From positions 2,573,501 to 2,637,500 of the forward strand of contig CP064972.1 of assembly GCA_016699405.1 (NCBI GenBank): a stretch of 64,000 bases of DNA, written 5' to 3'. A model generated the notes under the pieces. It ran no database searches. It had not been told where the DNA came from and saw only the letters and a program-made list of their open reading frames with translations. A program made the translations under genes and the position numbers. Source of the stretch: Holophagales bacterium (lineage in GTDB: Bacteria; Acidobacteriota; Thermoanaerobaculia; Multivoradales; JAGPDF01). Positions 36,429 to 44,758 of the stretch are shown here, piece after piece (within the stretch, counting starts at the first letter, position 1; each line of letters opens with the position of its first letter).

Positions 36429-37454
36429 TTGATCGAAGCGCACGACCTGACCCGCAAGTACGGGGATTTCACCGCGGTCGCCGGAATCTCGTTCGCGGTG
36501 CCCGAAGGGGAGATCGTCGGGATGCTCGGGCCGAACGGGGCCGGCAAGACGACGACGCTCCGCATGATGACCGGATTCCTTCCGCCGACCAGCGGCCGGG
36601 TGACCGTCGCCGGTCGCGACCTCGTCGCCGATCCGGTGGCGGCGCGCCGCGAGATCGGCTACCTGCCGGAGAACGTGGCGCTCTACCCCGAGATGCGGGT
36701 GGAGGAGTACCTCGCCTATCGCGCCCAGCTCGAAGGGATGGATCGCGTCGCGGCGCGGCGGGCGATCGCCGAGACGATCGGTCGTTGTCTGCTCGGCGAC
36801 GTGCGCGCGCAGGTGATCGGCACGCTGTCGAAGGGCTACCGGCAGCGCGTCGGGCTTGCCGCGGCGATCCTCCACGAGCCGCGCGTCCTGGTGCTCGACG
36901 AGCCGACGGTGGGGCTCGACCCGAAGCAGATCATCGCCATCCGCGAGCTGATCCGCGACCTCGGTCGGAGCCACACGCTGCTGCTGTCGACGCACATCCT
37001 CCCGGAGGTCGAGCTGCTCTGCCAGCGAGTGGTGATCATCGACCGCGGGCGGATCGTCGCCGAAGGCACTCCGGAGAGCCTGCGCGAGCGGTCGCTCGGC
37101 GCGGCACAGGTGCGCGTCGGTTTCGCCGACCCGGCCGCTCCGGCGGAGGTGAGCGAGGCCCTCACCTCGCTCGCCGGCGTCTCGCGGGTGCGCCCGCTCG
37201 GCGCCGGGGGTTGGCTGCTCGATTGCGAAAAGGGCGCCGACCCGCGCGCCGAGACCTTCCGGCTGGCCGTCGCGAGGGGCTGGACGCTCGTCGAGCTGGC
37301 GCTCGAGAAGGCCTCGCTCGAGGACGTCTTCGTCCGACTGACGACCCACGATGCGGTGAGCGGCGCCCTCGGCACCGCGGCTGGCGAGGTCGGGTCCATG
37401 CCTCCCGCCGCGTCGGGCGACGCGGCTGCCGGGAGCGCGGAGGTGGCGTCGTGA
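36429..37454 (+). CDS. ABC transporter ATP-binding protein (GldA-like)
   Basis: A 341-residue ATPase, first gene of a four-gene cassette. Walker A is GPNGAGKTT, the signature is LSKGYRQR, Walker B is VLVLDEPTVGLDP and the switch His is in STHIL. After the ATPase core (~1-230) a ~110-residue C-terminal part includes a small regulatory domain and an Ala/Gly/Ser-rich tail. The start is TTG with AGAGGAG about nine bases upstream; the codon directly begins IEAHDLTRKYG, the usual N-terminus. The stop overlaps the permease start (GTGA). The partner genes identify it as the GldA/NatA-like group that pairs with GldF and GldG. Confidence 0.93.
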   Translation: MIEAHDLTRKYGDFTAVAGISFAVPEGEIVGMLGPNGAGKTTTLRMMTGFLPPTSGRVTVAGRDLVADPVAARREIGYLPENVALYPEMRVEEYLAYRAQLEGMDRVAARRAIAETIGRCLLGDVRAQVIGTLSKGYRQRVGLAAAILHEPRVLVLDEPTVGLDPKQIIAIRELIRDLGRSHTLLLSTHILPEVELLCQRVVIIDRGRIVAEGTPESLRERSLGAAQVRVGFADPAAPAEVSEALTSLAGVSRVRPLGAGGWLLDCEKGADPRAETFRLAVARGWTLVELALEKASLEDVFVRLTTHDAVSGALGTAAGEVGSMPPAASGDAAAGSAEVAS

Positions 37455-38191
37455 AGGGCCTTCTCGCCACGTTCTTCCGCGAGCTGCGCGCCTACTTCTT
37501 CTCGCCGCTCGCCTACGTCGTGCTCACGTTCTTCCTGCTGGTCAACGGCTACGTCTTCTGGTTCATCCTGAGCTACCTGAACGACCCGCGCTCGCGTGCC
37601 GGAGCGCCGCTCGAGCTCTTCTTCGGACAGACGATCTTCTTCTGGCTGGTGCTGCTCTTCGTCACGCCGATCCTCACGATGCGGCTGATCGGCGAGGAGC
37701 GCAAGACCGGCACGATCGAGATGCTGATGACCGCGCCGGTCACCGAGACGCAGGTCGTGCTCGGCAAGTACTTCGCGGCGCTCGGCTACTACCTTTTCCT
37801 CTGGCTGCCGACGCTCGGCTATGTCGCGGTCGTCGCCCACTACGGTTCGGTCGATCCGGGACCGGTGGCGGCGGGCTATCTCGGCGTGGCGGGGATCGGG
37901 GCGCTCTTCCTCGCCGCCGGCCTCTTCGCGTCGTCGCTCGCCAAGAACCAGATCGTCGCGGCGATCGTCGCCTTCGCCATGCTCGTCTTCTTCTTCACCT
38001 TCGGCCTGCTGGAGAACCTGGTGGCCGGCGAGACGGCGCGCAAGGTGTTCGGGTATCTCAACCTCTGGCAGCACATGGACGAGCTCAGCCGGGGGATCGT
38101 CGACACGCGGCGACTGGTCTACTACCTGTCGGTGACCGCCTTCTTTCTCTTCCTGACGAGCCGCGCCCTCGAGGCGAAGAAGTGGAGATGA
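37451..38191 (+). CDS. ABC-2-type permease (GldF-like)
   Basis: A 246-residue inner-membrane permease with about six membrane segments. Typical ABC-2/GldF features: the N-terminal FFRELRAYFFSPLAYVVL, the cytoplasmic coupling region RLIGEERKTGTIEMLMTAPVTE, and the C-terminal SRGIVDTRRLVYYLSVTAFFLFLTSRAL. The start is GTG within GTGA overlapping the ATPase stop; the GldG-like gene starts four bases after its stop. In Bacteroidetes GldAFG is tied to gliding; outside that phylum the same cassette is of unsettled function. Confidence 0.92.
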   Translation: MKGLLATFFRELRAYFFSPLAYVVLTFFLLVNGYVFWFILSYLNDPRSRAGAPLELFFGQTIFFWLVLLFVTPILTMRLIGEERKTGTIEMLMTAPVTETQVVLGKYFAALGYYLFLWLPTLGYVAVVAHYGSVDPGPVAAGYLGVAGIGALFLAAGLFASSLAKNQIVAAIVAFAMLVFFFTFGLLENLVAGETARKVFGYLNLWQHMDELSRGIVDTRRLVYYLSVTAFFLFLTSRALEAKKWR

Positions 38192-38194
38192 GCC

Positions 38195-39718
38195 GTGGCG
38201 CGTCCTGAAACCAGACAACAGCTCCTCGCCGGCGGCACGCTGTCGGTCGGGGTGATCCTCGTCGCGGCCCTGCTCGCGATCGTCAACTACTTCGGGTTCA
38301 AGTACTACCACCGTTTCGACTGGACCCACGGGAAGCTCTACACGCTCTCCGAGAAGAGCCTCGGCGTGCTCGACGGCCTGAAGAAGGACGTCGACGTGGT
38401 GGTCTTCATGCGCCCGGGCGGCGAGCTCTTCGAGCCGGTGCGCGAGCTTCTCGAGCGGTATGCCGCCAAGTCGCCGCACGTCAAGGTGCGAGTCGTCGAC
38501 CCGGAGAAGAACCTCGTCGAAGCGCAGCAGCTGGTCGACAAGTACAAGGTCAGCAGCCTTTCCGTGGTGGTCTTCGACAGCGGCGACGACCGCCGCGTGA
38601 TCGAAGAGGCCGATCTCGCCGACTTCGACTACTCCGGCATGCAGTTCGGCGCCGGCCCTCAGATGACCGGCTTCAAGGGCGAGGAGGCGTTCTCCGGGGC
38701 GTTGCTCGAGCTTGCCGAGCAGCGCAAGCCGAAGATCCTCTTCACCAGCGGGCACGGAGAGCTCTCGCTCGACGACGTCTCGGAATCCGGCCTCTCGCAG
38801 GCGCAGGCTCTTCTCGGCAAGGAGAACTTCGAGATGAAGGCGTGGGCGTCGCTCGGTCAGGCCGAGGTCCCCGCCGGCACCGACCTCGTCGTCGTCGCCG
38901 GGCCGCGCGCCCGCTTCGCCGAACCGGAGCTCGCGGCGCTCGGCCGCTACCTCGCCGGCGGCGGAAGGATGCTGGTGCTGATCGACCCGACGCTTGCGCC
39001 CGGCGGCGGCGGACTCGTCGACACCGGCCTCGGTGCGTGGCTCGCCAACTACGGGGTGAAGCTCGGCGACGACATCGTCGTCGACCCGTCGAATCCGCTG
39101 CCGTTCTACGGCGCCGAGACGATCTTCGTCAACGCCGAAGGGACGCATCCGGTGGTGCGGGCGCTCGAACAGGCCAAGCTGCCGGTGATCCTGCCGCTGG
39201 CGCGTTCGGTGAGCCGCGGCACGCCACCGGCGGGCGCCGAAGTGAACGAGCTGCTGCGCACCTCGGCGGAGGGCTGGGGCGAGATCGATCTGGCCAACCT
39301 GCGCGCCGTCGCCAAGGGTCCGGCGGATCTCGCCGGGCCGGTCTCGGTGGCGATCGCGGCAGGTCCGGCCGCAGCCAAGCCGCCGGCGGTCGCGGAGGAC
39401 GACGAGGACCCGCAGGCCAACGCCAAGGCAGCGCCGGCGGTGGCGCCGGTGCCGTGGCGACTCGTCGTCGTGGGCGATGCCGACTTCGCCACCAACGCGC
39501 AGTTGGCCAACGTCGGCAACCCGACGCTGCTCGCCAACACGCTCAACTGGATGGTCGAGCGGCAGAAGTTGCTCGGCATCGGGCCGAAGGCGCCGGAGCA
39601 GGTCCGGCTCAACCTGAGCGCATCCCAGTTGCGCTGGGTCACGCTCTGGGTGCTGCTCGGACTGCCCGGGCTGGCGGTGGCCGCAGGTCTCTGGATGCAC
39701 CTGCGGCGCCGGAGGTAG
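38195..39718 (+). CDS. GldG-like ABC-associated membrane protein
   Basis: A 507-residue protein anchored at both ends: an N-terminal helix (SVGVILVAALLAIVNYFGF) and a C-terminal helix (WVTLWVLLGLPGLAVAAGLWM) ending in basic residues. Between them lies the ABC_transp_aux domain: RFDWTHGKLYTLSEKSL, DVVVFMRPGGELFEPVRELLERY, KILFTSGHGE and GGRMLVLIDP. A Pro/Ala-rich linker (about residues 390-415) precedes the last part. The bulk should face the periplasm. The start is GTG, four bases after the permease stop. It is expected to work with the ATPase and permease upstream. Confidence 0.9.
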   Translation: MARPETRQQLLAGGTLSVGVILVAALLAIVNYFGFKYYHRFDWTHGKLYTLSEKSLGVLDGLKKDVDVVVFMRPGGELFEPVRELLERYAAKSPHVKVRVVDPEKNLVEAQQLVDKYKVSSLSVVVFDSGDDRRVIEEADLADFDYSGMQFGAGPQMTGFKGEEAFSGALLELAEQRKPKILFTSGHGELSLDDVSESGLSQAQALLGKENFEMKAWASLGQAEVPAGTDLVVVAGPRARFAEPELAALGRYLAGGGRMLVLIDPTLAPGGGGLVDTGLGAWLANYGVKLGDDIVVDPSNPLPFYGAETIFVNAEGTHPVVRALEQAKLPVILPLARSVSRGTPPAGAEVNELLRTSAEGWGEIDLANLRAVAKGPADLAGPVSVAIAAGPAAAKPPAVAEDDEDPQANAKAAPAVAPVPWRLVVVGDADFATNAQLANVGNPTLLANTLNWMVERQKLLGIGPKAPEQVRLNLSASQLRWVTLWVLLGLPGLAVAAGLWMHLRRRR

Positions 39719-39722
39719 AGCG

Positions 39723-41126
39723 GTGAAGCCGAAGACGCTTCTCGTGCTGGTTGCGTTGGTTGCGTCCCTCGGGGCATTCATCTGGTTCGTCGATCGTGAC
39801 CTGCCGTCGACCGACGAACGGGCCGAACGGGCCAAGCGGGTCTTCGCCGGCCTCGAGGCGAAGGAGGTCGTCGGGCTGACGATCGAACGCGAGGGCGTGA
39901 AGATCGTCCTCGAGCGCGACGCGGTGTCGGGCGAGAGGTCGGAGGCGGACTCGGGCGCCGCGGCCGACGAGGCCGCCGCACCGTCCGGGTGGCACCTCGT
40001 CGCTCCGCTCGCCGCACGCGCCGATGGCGCCGCCGTCGACGCGTTCGTCGCCTCGCTCGCCGGGCTGGCGCGCGAGCGCACGGTGGCCGGGGCCGACCGC
40101 AAGGCGATGGGGCTCGCGCCGCCTCGGGCGATCGTGGCGCTCCGCACGGCGAAGGGTGAGCGACGTCTCGAGGTCGGTGCCGACGTTCCCGCGTCGGGCA
40201 ACGTCGCAGTCGCGGTCGACGGAGGCGCCGACGTGGGGATCGCGTCGAAGTCCTTCTGGAGCGAGGCGGCGAAGCCTCCAGGCGACTGGCGGGCGCGCGA
40301 TCTCTTCCCGGGTCGACGAGAGCAGATCGAGCGGCTGACGCTCGTCGGGGCCGCCGGACGTGTGGTGCTGGCGCAACGCGCCGGCGAGCTCTGGGTGGAG
40401 AGCCCCTTCGCCGACCGGGCGGACCACGATGCCGCGAGCTCGCTGCTCGCCGATCTGACCGGTTTGCGGGCCGAGAAGTTCGTCGACGGCGGCAATACCG
40501 CAGCGCTCGGGCTCGCGCCGCCGCGTGCGAGCGTGGAGGTGACGCTCGCCGGGAGGAGTGAACCGGTCCGCATCGAGCTCGGCGCCGCCGCGACGGAGCC
40601 CACACGCGTCGCGGCGCGCGTCGATGGAGCTCTCGTCGAGATCTCGCGGCGTCTCGACGAGGCGGTGGGCCGTGCCCCCGAGGGCTGGCGCTCGCGCGGC
40701 TGGTCGTCGCTCGACACCTGGAGCATCGACGCGGTCAAGGTGCAGGAGGTGGCCGGTGCGCTCGAGCTCACCCGTCATGACGGCGACTGGAGACGCGGAC
40801 CCCAGACGATCCCGTACACGCCGATCGGCGACCTGCTCTACGCCGTGTCCGGGCTCAAGGCCGAGCAGTTCGGCGGGGTGGCGCCGCCGGGCGGGGCGCC
40901 TTCGCTGACGCTCGAGCTGACCGGGAGCGGCCAGCGACGGGAGACGCTGAGTCTCTGGGCCGAGCATGCCGGCCTCGTGCCGGCGCGGGTCAGCGGTCGT
41001 GAGGTGACGTTGCTCCTGCCGAAGGCGGGCGTCGACGACTTGCGGGCCAAGGTCGCCGCCGTGCGAGCGGCTCAGCCGATCGCCAATGCGACGCCCGCGG
41101 CCACGGCCAACGCAGCCAAGCCCTAG
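39723..41126 (+). CDS. DUF4340-type membrane-anchored periplasmic protein
   Basis: A 467-residue protein with one N-terminal membrane helix (LLVLVALVASLGAFIWFV) and a large exported part made of repeated modules of DUF4340 type: VVGLTIEREGVKIVLERD, WHLVAPLAARADGAAVDAFVASLAGL and, again, GELWVESPFADRADHDAASSLLADLTGL. It is the usual fourth member of Gld-like ABC cassettes. The start is GTG, and GGAGG in the end of the GldG-like gene serves as ribosome binding site. The C-terminus is Ala-rich low complexity. Function unknown. Confidence 0.85.
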   Translation: MKPKTLLVLVALVASLGAFIWFVDRDLPSTDERAERAKRVFAGLEAKEVVGLTIEREGVKIVLERDAVSGERSEADSGAAADEAAAPSGWHLVAPLAARADGAAVDAFVASLAGLARERTVAGADRKAMGLAPPRAIVALRTAKGERRLEVGADVPASGNVAVAVDGGADVGIASKSFWSEAAKPPGDWRARDLFPGRREQIERLTLVGAAGRVVLAQRAGELWVESPFADRADHDAASSLLADLTGLRAEKFVDGGNTAALGLAPPRASVEVTLAGRSEPVRIELGAAATEPTRVAARVDGALVEISRRLDEAVGRAPEGWRSRGWSSLDTWSIDAVKVQEVAGALELTRHDGDWRRGPQTIPYTPIGDLLYAVSGLKAEQFGGVAPPGGAPSLTLELTGSGQRRETLSLWAEHAGLVPARVSGREVTLLLPKAGVDDLRAKVAAVRAAQPIANATPAATANAAKP

Positions 41127-41153
41127 GCCACGGCGGCGTCCCGGCCGATCTGC

Positions 41154-41159
41154 TACAGT
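41154..41159 (+). promoter_or_regulatory. -10-like TACAGT, 9 nt before ATG
   Basis: TACAGT precedes the ATG at 41169 by nine bases. It could drive the metal-uptake genes as a leaderless or nearly leaderless transcript. Confidence 0.4.
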
Positions 41160-41168
41160 GCGCCGCCG

Positions 41169-41549
41169 ATGAACCGATTCTGGCAGCGGAGCCGGGCCCT
41201 GCCGCTCGTCGCGGCGCTGCTCGCCGTCTGGCTCGGCGGCCGCGGGACGTTCGTCGGACACGTCGAGCGGATCGAGGTCGACGAGTCGACCTGCCATGTG
41301 GGGCCTTCGCCCGACGCGGCGGCGGCGCATCCCTCGGCTCCCCTGCACCTCGAACCGTCGCGTGCGGCGGAGCACGACCCCTACTGCGCTGCGTGCGAGC
41401 AGGAACGACGCGGCCTCGGCTGCCGGCCGGTCGCCTCGTGGACTCCGGCGGGGGCCGTCCGGCTGGCCGAGCGGCCGCTATTTCTGGCTGAACGCGCGCC
41501 GAGCGCTCAGGTCCCTTCGCGGCCCGGTCGCGCTCCCCCCTTCTCCTGA
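41169..41549 (+). CDS. Small secreted Cys/His-containing protein heading the metal-uptake cluster
   Basis: A 126-residue protein with a signal-peptide-like start (MNRFWQRSRALPLVAALLAVWLGG). The mature part contains ESTCHVGPSPDAAAAHPSA, AEHDPYCAACEQERRGLGC and a Pro/Ser-rich end RPGRAPPFS. The HD-x2-C-x2-C group and His residues could bind a metal. The layout recalls small metal-related periplasmic proteins such as DUF2946, but the match is not certain. The porin gene follows 78 bases later, so a role in the same uptake system is inferred from position. Confidence 0.6.
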   Translation: MNRFWQRSRALPLVAALLAVWLGGRGTFVGHVERIEVDESTCHVGPSPDAAAAHPSAPLHLEPSRAAEHDPYCAACEQERRGLGCRPVASWTPAGAVRLAERPLFLAERAPSAQVPSRPGRAPPFS

Positions 41550-41627
41550 CGCGTCGCTGACTCCGGCTCGTGGCGCGGTCGTCGCGCTGCCGAGCCCCGG
41601 CCACTGCGTTTTCCCAGGAGGACTTCG

Positions 41628-42935
41628 ATGACCTTTCCGCCCTTGGTGGCGAGCCCCGGACATGGCTCCGGCGGCCGCCTCGATTCGTCGTCTCGCTTCC
41701 GGTCCGTCGCCCGCGAGGTCGCCGGTGCTCTTCTCGCTGCGGCGCTCCTCGCGGTGTGTGGCAACGCTGCCGCCCTTGCCGAGACCGTTCCGCCCTCGAC
41801 CGACCCGGCGACGGTTCAGGCGCTGCGCGACGAAATGGCCGCACTGCGCCGAGATTACGAAGCACGACTGGCGGCGCTCGAGGCGCGGCTCGCCGCGCTC
41901 GAGAGCGCGCCGGCGGCTGCCGCGATGCCGGCGCCAGTACCGGCAGCCGCTCCTGCCGCGAGCGGTCCTGCAAACTACTTCAACCCCGCCATGGCGATGA
42001 TCGCCAACGTCGTCGGCAGCGGCGGCAGCAACCCGATGGAAGACTCGCCGAGCGTGAGCTTGCGCGAGTCGGAGTTGAGTCTCTCGGCGGCGATCGATCC
42101 GTACGCCCGCGCCGACTTCTTTCTCGGCTTCAGCGAGGAGGGCGTGTCGGTGGAGGAGGGGTACGCAACGTTCACCGCCCTGCCCGGCCAATGGCTGGCG
42201 AAGGTGGGGCGCCAGCGCGTGCCGTTCGGCAAGGTCAACACGCTCCACTCGCACGCGCTCTCTTGGGTCGACGCGCCGCTGCCGATGCAGAGCCTGGTGG
42301 GTGGCGAGGAGGGGTGGAAGGACGACGGCGTCACGCTCTCGCGACTCATCCCGTTGGGTGACACCTTCTCGGAGCTCTCCGTCTCGTTGCTGCGTGGACG
42401 GGCGGAGGGGCTCTTCGCAGCGGAGCGCAAGCGCGATCTGGCGAGCAACGTGCACTTCCGGCTCTTCCGCGACCTGTCCGACGCCAGCAACGTCGACCTC
42501 GGCCTCTCGTGGGCCCGGGGCGCCAACGGCAGTGCGACCGGGTTCGACACGACGCTCGCCGGCGTCGACGTCAGTTGGCGCTGGAAGCCGCTCCGGACAG
42601 CGACGTCGCGCAGCCTGTTGGTGCGCGGCGAGCTGGTGCAGAGCCGCCGGGAGCAGCCGGACGGGACGGTGCGCGCCACCGGCTGGTACCTCTCCGGCGA
42701 CTGGCAGCTCGCGCGACGCTGGACGATCGGTGGACGGCTCGAGAGCTCCGAGCGGGCCCTCGAGGCGAGCCAGCGCGACGACGGCGCCGCCCTGCTGCTC
42801 ACCTTCCGCCCCAGCGAATTCCAACTCCTTCGGGCCGAGCTGCGCCGTCGCCGCTATGCCGAGGAGATCACGGCCGACGAGCTCTTCGTCCAGATGCAGT
42901 TCCTGATCGGCGCCCACGGCGCCCACGCGTTCTGA
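41628..42935 (+). CDS. Outer-membrane porin-like protein with coiled-coil N-terminus
   Basis: A 435-residue exported beta-barrel protein. After a long N-terminus and signal segment (~33-51, ALLAAALLAVCGNAAALAE) comes a coiled coil (LRDEMAALRRDYEARLAALE) and a Pro/Ala linker, as in trimeric putative porins. The remainder is alternating amphipathic strands (LSLSAAIDPYARADFFLGF, WLAKVGRQRVPFGKVNTLH, FQLLRAELRRRRY) ending in Phe (HGAHAF), the usual barrel C-terminus. AGGAGG seven bases before the ATG fixes the start. It sits immediately upstream of a ZnuA-like gene, suggesting outer-membrane entry for the same metal. Confidence 0.82.
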   Translation: MTFPPLVASPGHGSGGRLDSSSRFRSVAREVAGALLAAALLAVCGNAAALAETVPPSTDPATVQALRDEMAALRRDYEARLAALEARLAALESAPAAAAMPAPVPAAAPAASGPANYFNPAMAMIANVVGSGGSNPMEDSPSVSLRESELSLSAAIDPYARADFFLGFSEEGVSVEEGYATFTALPGQWLAKVGRQRVPFGKVNTLHSHALSWVDAPLPMQSLVGGEEGWKDDGVTLSRLIPLGDTFSELSVSLLRGRAEGLFAAERKRDLASNVHFRLFRDLSDASNVDLGLSWARGANGSATGFDTTLAGVDVSWRWKPLRTATSRSLLVRGELVQSRREQPDGTVRATGWYLSGDWQLARRWTIGGRLESSERALEASQRDDGAALLLTFRPSEFQLLRAELRRRRYAEEITADELFVQMQFLIGAHGAHAF

Positions 42936-42943
42936 GGTTCGTC

Positions 42944-43864
42944 ATGAAATCGCCAATCCGTCTGACGCTCGTTCTTCTCCTCCTGCTCGCCGTTCCAACC
43001 GTCGTCGAAGCCAAGCTCCATGTCGTCACCTCGCTCCAGGACCTGGCGGCCCTCGCCACCGAGGTGGGAGGCGACCGGGTCGAGGTGCTGGCGCTCGCCA
43101 GGGGCTACCAGGACCCGCACTTCGTCGACGCCAAGCCGTCGTTCGTGCTGCAGCTCTCGCGTGCCGATCTCCTGGTGGTCGCGGGACTCGAGCTCGAGAT
43201 CGGTTACCTGCCGGCGCTCGTCGACCAGAGCCGGAATGCGAAGCTCCAGCCAGGAGGCAGCGGGTTTTTGGACGCCTCGGTGGGGTGCGAGATCCTCGGG
43301 CGTCCGACCGCGGCGGTGAGCCGCGCGATGGGCGACGTCCACCCCTACGGCAATCCGCACTACTGGACCGATCCGGAGAACGGGCGGATCATGGCGCGCG
43401 CCATCGCCGCGAAGCTCTCGGCGCTCGACCCGGGCGGGGCCGAGACCTACCGTCGGAACCTCGCGACGTTCGAGACGAAGCTCGACATGAAGGAGAAGGC
43501 CTGGAGGGAACGGCTCGCGCCGTTCTCGGGCACGGACGTCGTGACGTTCCACGACTCGTGGCCGAACTTCGCGCGGCGCTTCGGCCTGACGATCGTCGGA
43601 CACGTGGAGCCGAAGCCGGGGATTCCGCCGTCGCCGACGCACACGCTCGAGATCGTCAACCTGATCCGCGCGAAGAAGGTGCCGCTCATCCTCGTCGAGC
43701 CGTACTTCGACACCAAGACGCCGAAGGCGATCGCCGAGCAGACGGGCGCGACCGTGCTGACGCTCTATCCGTCGGTCGGTGGTCGACCGGAGATCGGCGA
43801 CTATCTGGCGCTGTTCGACTACAACGTCGAGGCTCTGGCCCAGGCCCTCGGGGGGGGGAAATGA
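42944..43864 (+). CDS. Metal ABC transporter substrate-binding protein (ZnuA/TroA family)
   Basis: A 306-residue periplasmic protein with signal peptide (RLTLVLLLLLAVPTVVEA). Cluster A-I family marks: VVTSLQDLAALATEVGGDRV, the first ligand in DPHFVDAKPS, NPHYWTDPENG with the second His, VTFHDSWPNFARRFGL with the third, and EPYFDTKT with the acidic ligand. No long His-rich loop is present, so zinc versus manganese or iron cannot be decided. It starts eight bases after the porin stop, and its TGA overlaps the permease ATG (ATGA). Confidence 0.92.
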   Translation: MKSPIRLTLVLLLLLAVPTVVEAKLHVVTSLQDLAALATEVGGDRVEVLALARGYQDPHFVDAKPSFVLQLSRADLLVVAGLELEIGYLPALVDQSRNAKLQPGGSGFLDASVGCEILGRPTAAVSRAMGDVHPYGNPHYWTDPENGRIMARAIAAKLSALDPGGAETYRRNLATFETKLDMKEKAWRERLAPFSGTDVVTFHDSWPNFARRFGLTIVGHVEPKPGIPPSPTHTLEIVNLIRAKKVPLILVEPYFDTKTPKAIAEQTGATVLTLYPSVGGRPEIGDYLALFDYNVEALAQALGGGK

Positions 43865-44685
43865 CCATCTTCGAGCTGTTGTTGCCGGCCTTCGTCGCCA
43901 GCCTCATCCTGACCGGCATCCACGCCTACCTCGGTGTGCACGTGGTCGAGCGCGGGGTGATCTTCGTCGACCTGTCGCTCGCCCAGATCGCCGCGCTGGG
44001 AACGACGGTCGCGTACCTGTTCGGCCATGACCTCCATTCGCTGCCGGCCTGGCTCTTCTCGCTCGGTTTCACCTTTCTCGGCGCGGCGGTGTTCGCCTTC
44101 ACCCGGCCACATCACGACACGCGCATCCCGCAGGAGGCGGTGATCGGCATCGCGTACGCGGTGTCGGCGGCGGTGGCGATCCTGGTGATGTCGAAGGCGA
44201 CGGCGGAGACGGAGCATCTCAAGGAGATGCTGGTCGGCAACATCCTCTCGGTGACCTGGGGGGAGTTGGGAAAGACGGCGGTGCTGTACGCGCTGGTGGG
44301 GCTGTTCCACTACGTCTTTCGGCGTCGGTTCCTGCTCATCTCGATGAACGAGGCGGAGGCGGAGCGGCTGGGGTGGAACGTGCGGTTCTGGGATTTCCTG
44401 TTCTACGTGTCGTTCGGCTTCGTGGTGACGTCGTCGGTGGCGATTGCCGGGGTGCTGCTGGTGTTCTGCTTCCTGATCGTGCCGTCGGTGACGGCGATGC
44501 TGTTCGCGGAGCGGCTCGGGCCGCGGTTGGCGATCGGCTGGACGATGGGGGCGCTGGTGTCGGCGGGCGGCGTGGCGTTCTCGTTCGTGCTGGACCTGCC
44601 GACGGGGGCGACGATCGTCGCCACGTTCGGGTTGGCGCTGATGGTGACGGCGGGGTTGCGGGCGCTGACGCGCCGAGCACGCTGA
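43861..44685 (+). CDS. Metal ABC transporter permease (ZnuB/ABC-3 family)
   Basis: A 274-residue inner-membrane protein with about eight helices. ABC-3 family features: GIHAYLGVHVVERGVIFVDLSLAQIAALG, VIGIAYAVSAAVAILVMSK, EMLVGNILSVTW and the late pair VAIAGVLLVFCFLIVPSVTA, ERLGPRLAIGWTMG. It overlaps the binding-protein gene by four bases. Codon usage becomes strongly G-ending in its second half. No ATPase gene follows; instead a transposase gene begins 73 bases later. The ATPase must be encoded elsewhere or has been lost. Confidence 0.92.
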   Translation: MTIFELLLPAFVASLILTGIHAYLGVHVVERGVIFVDLSLAQIAALGTTVAYLFGHDLHSLPAWLFSLGFTFLGAAVFAFTRPHHDTRIPQEAVIGIAYAVSAAVAILVMSKATAETEHLKEMLVGNILSVTWGELGKTAVLYALVGLFHYVFRRRFLLISMNEAEAERLGWNVRFWDFLFYVSFGFVVTSSVAIAGVLLVFCFLIVPSVTAMLFAERLGPRLAIGWTMGALVSAGGVAFSFVLDLPTGATIVATFGLALMVTAGLRALTRRAR

Positions 44686-44758
44686 TTCCCCGAAGGTGCC
44701 CCGAAGGTGCCAGCCGATTGGTGAAAGATCGGCGGGCACGCCTGACGTCCTAGGGAGC

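Noticed and set aside
36836..40771. 1311-codon minus-strand frame across the Gld-type ABC cassette
   Set aside because: All four plus-strand genes below it carry full family motifs and overlapping starts and stops; the minus frame has none.
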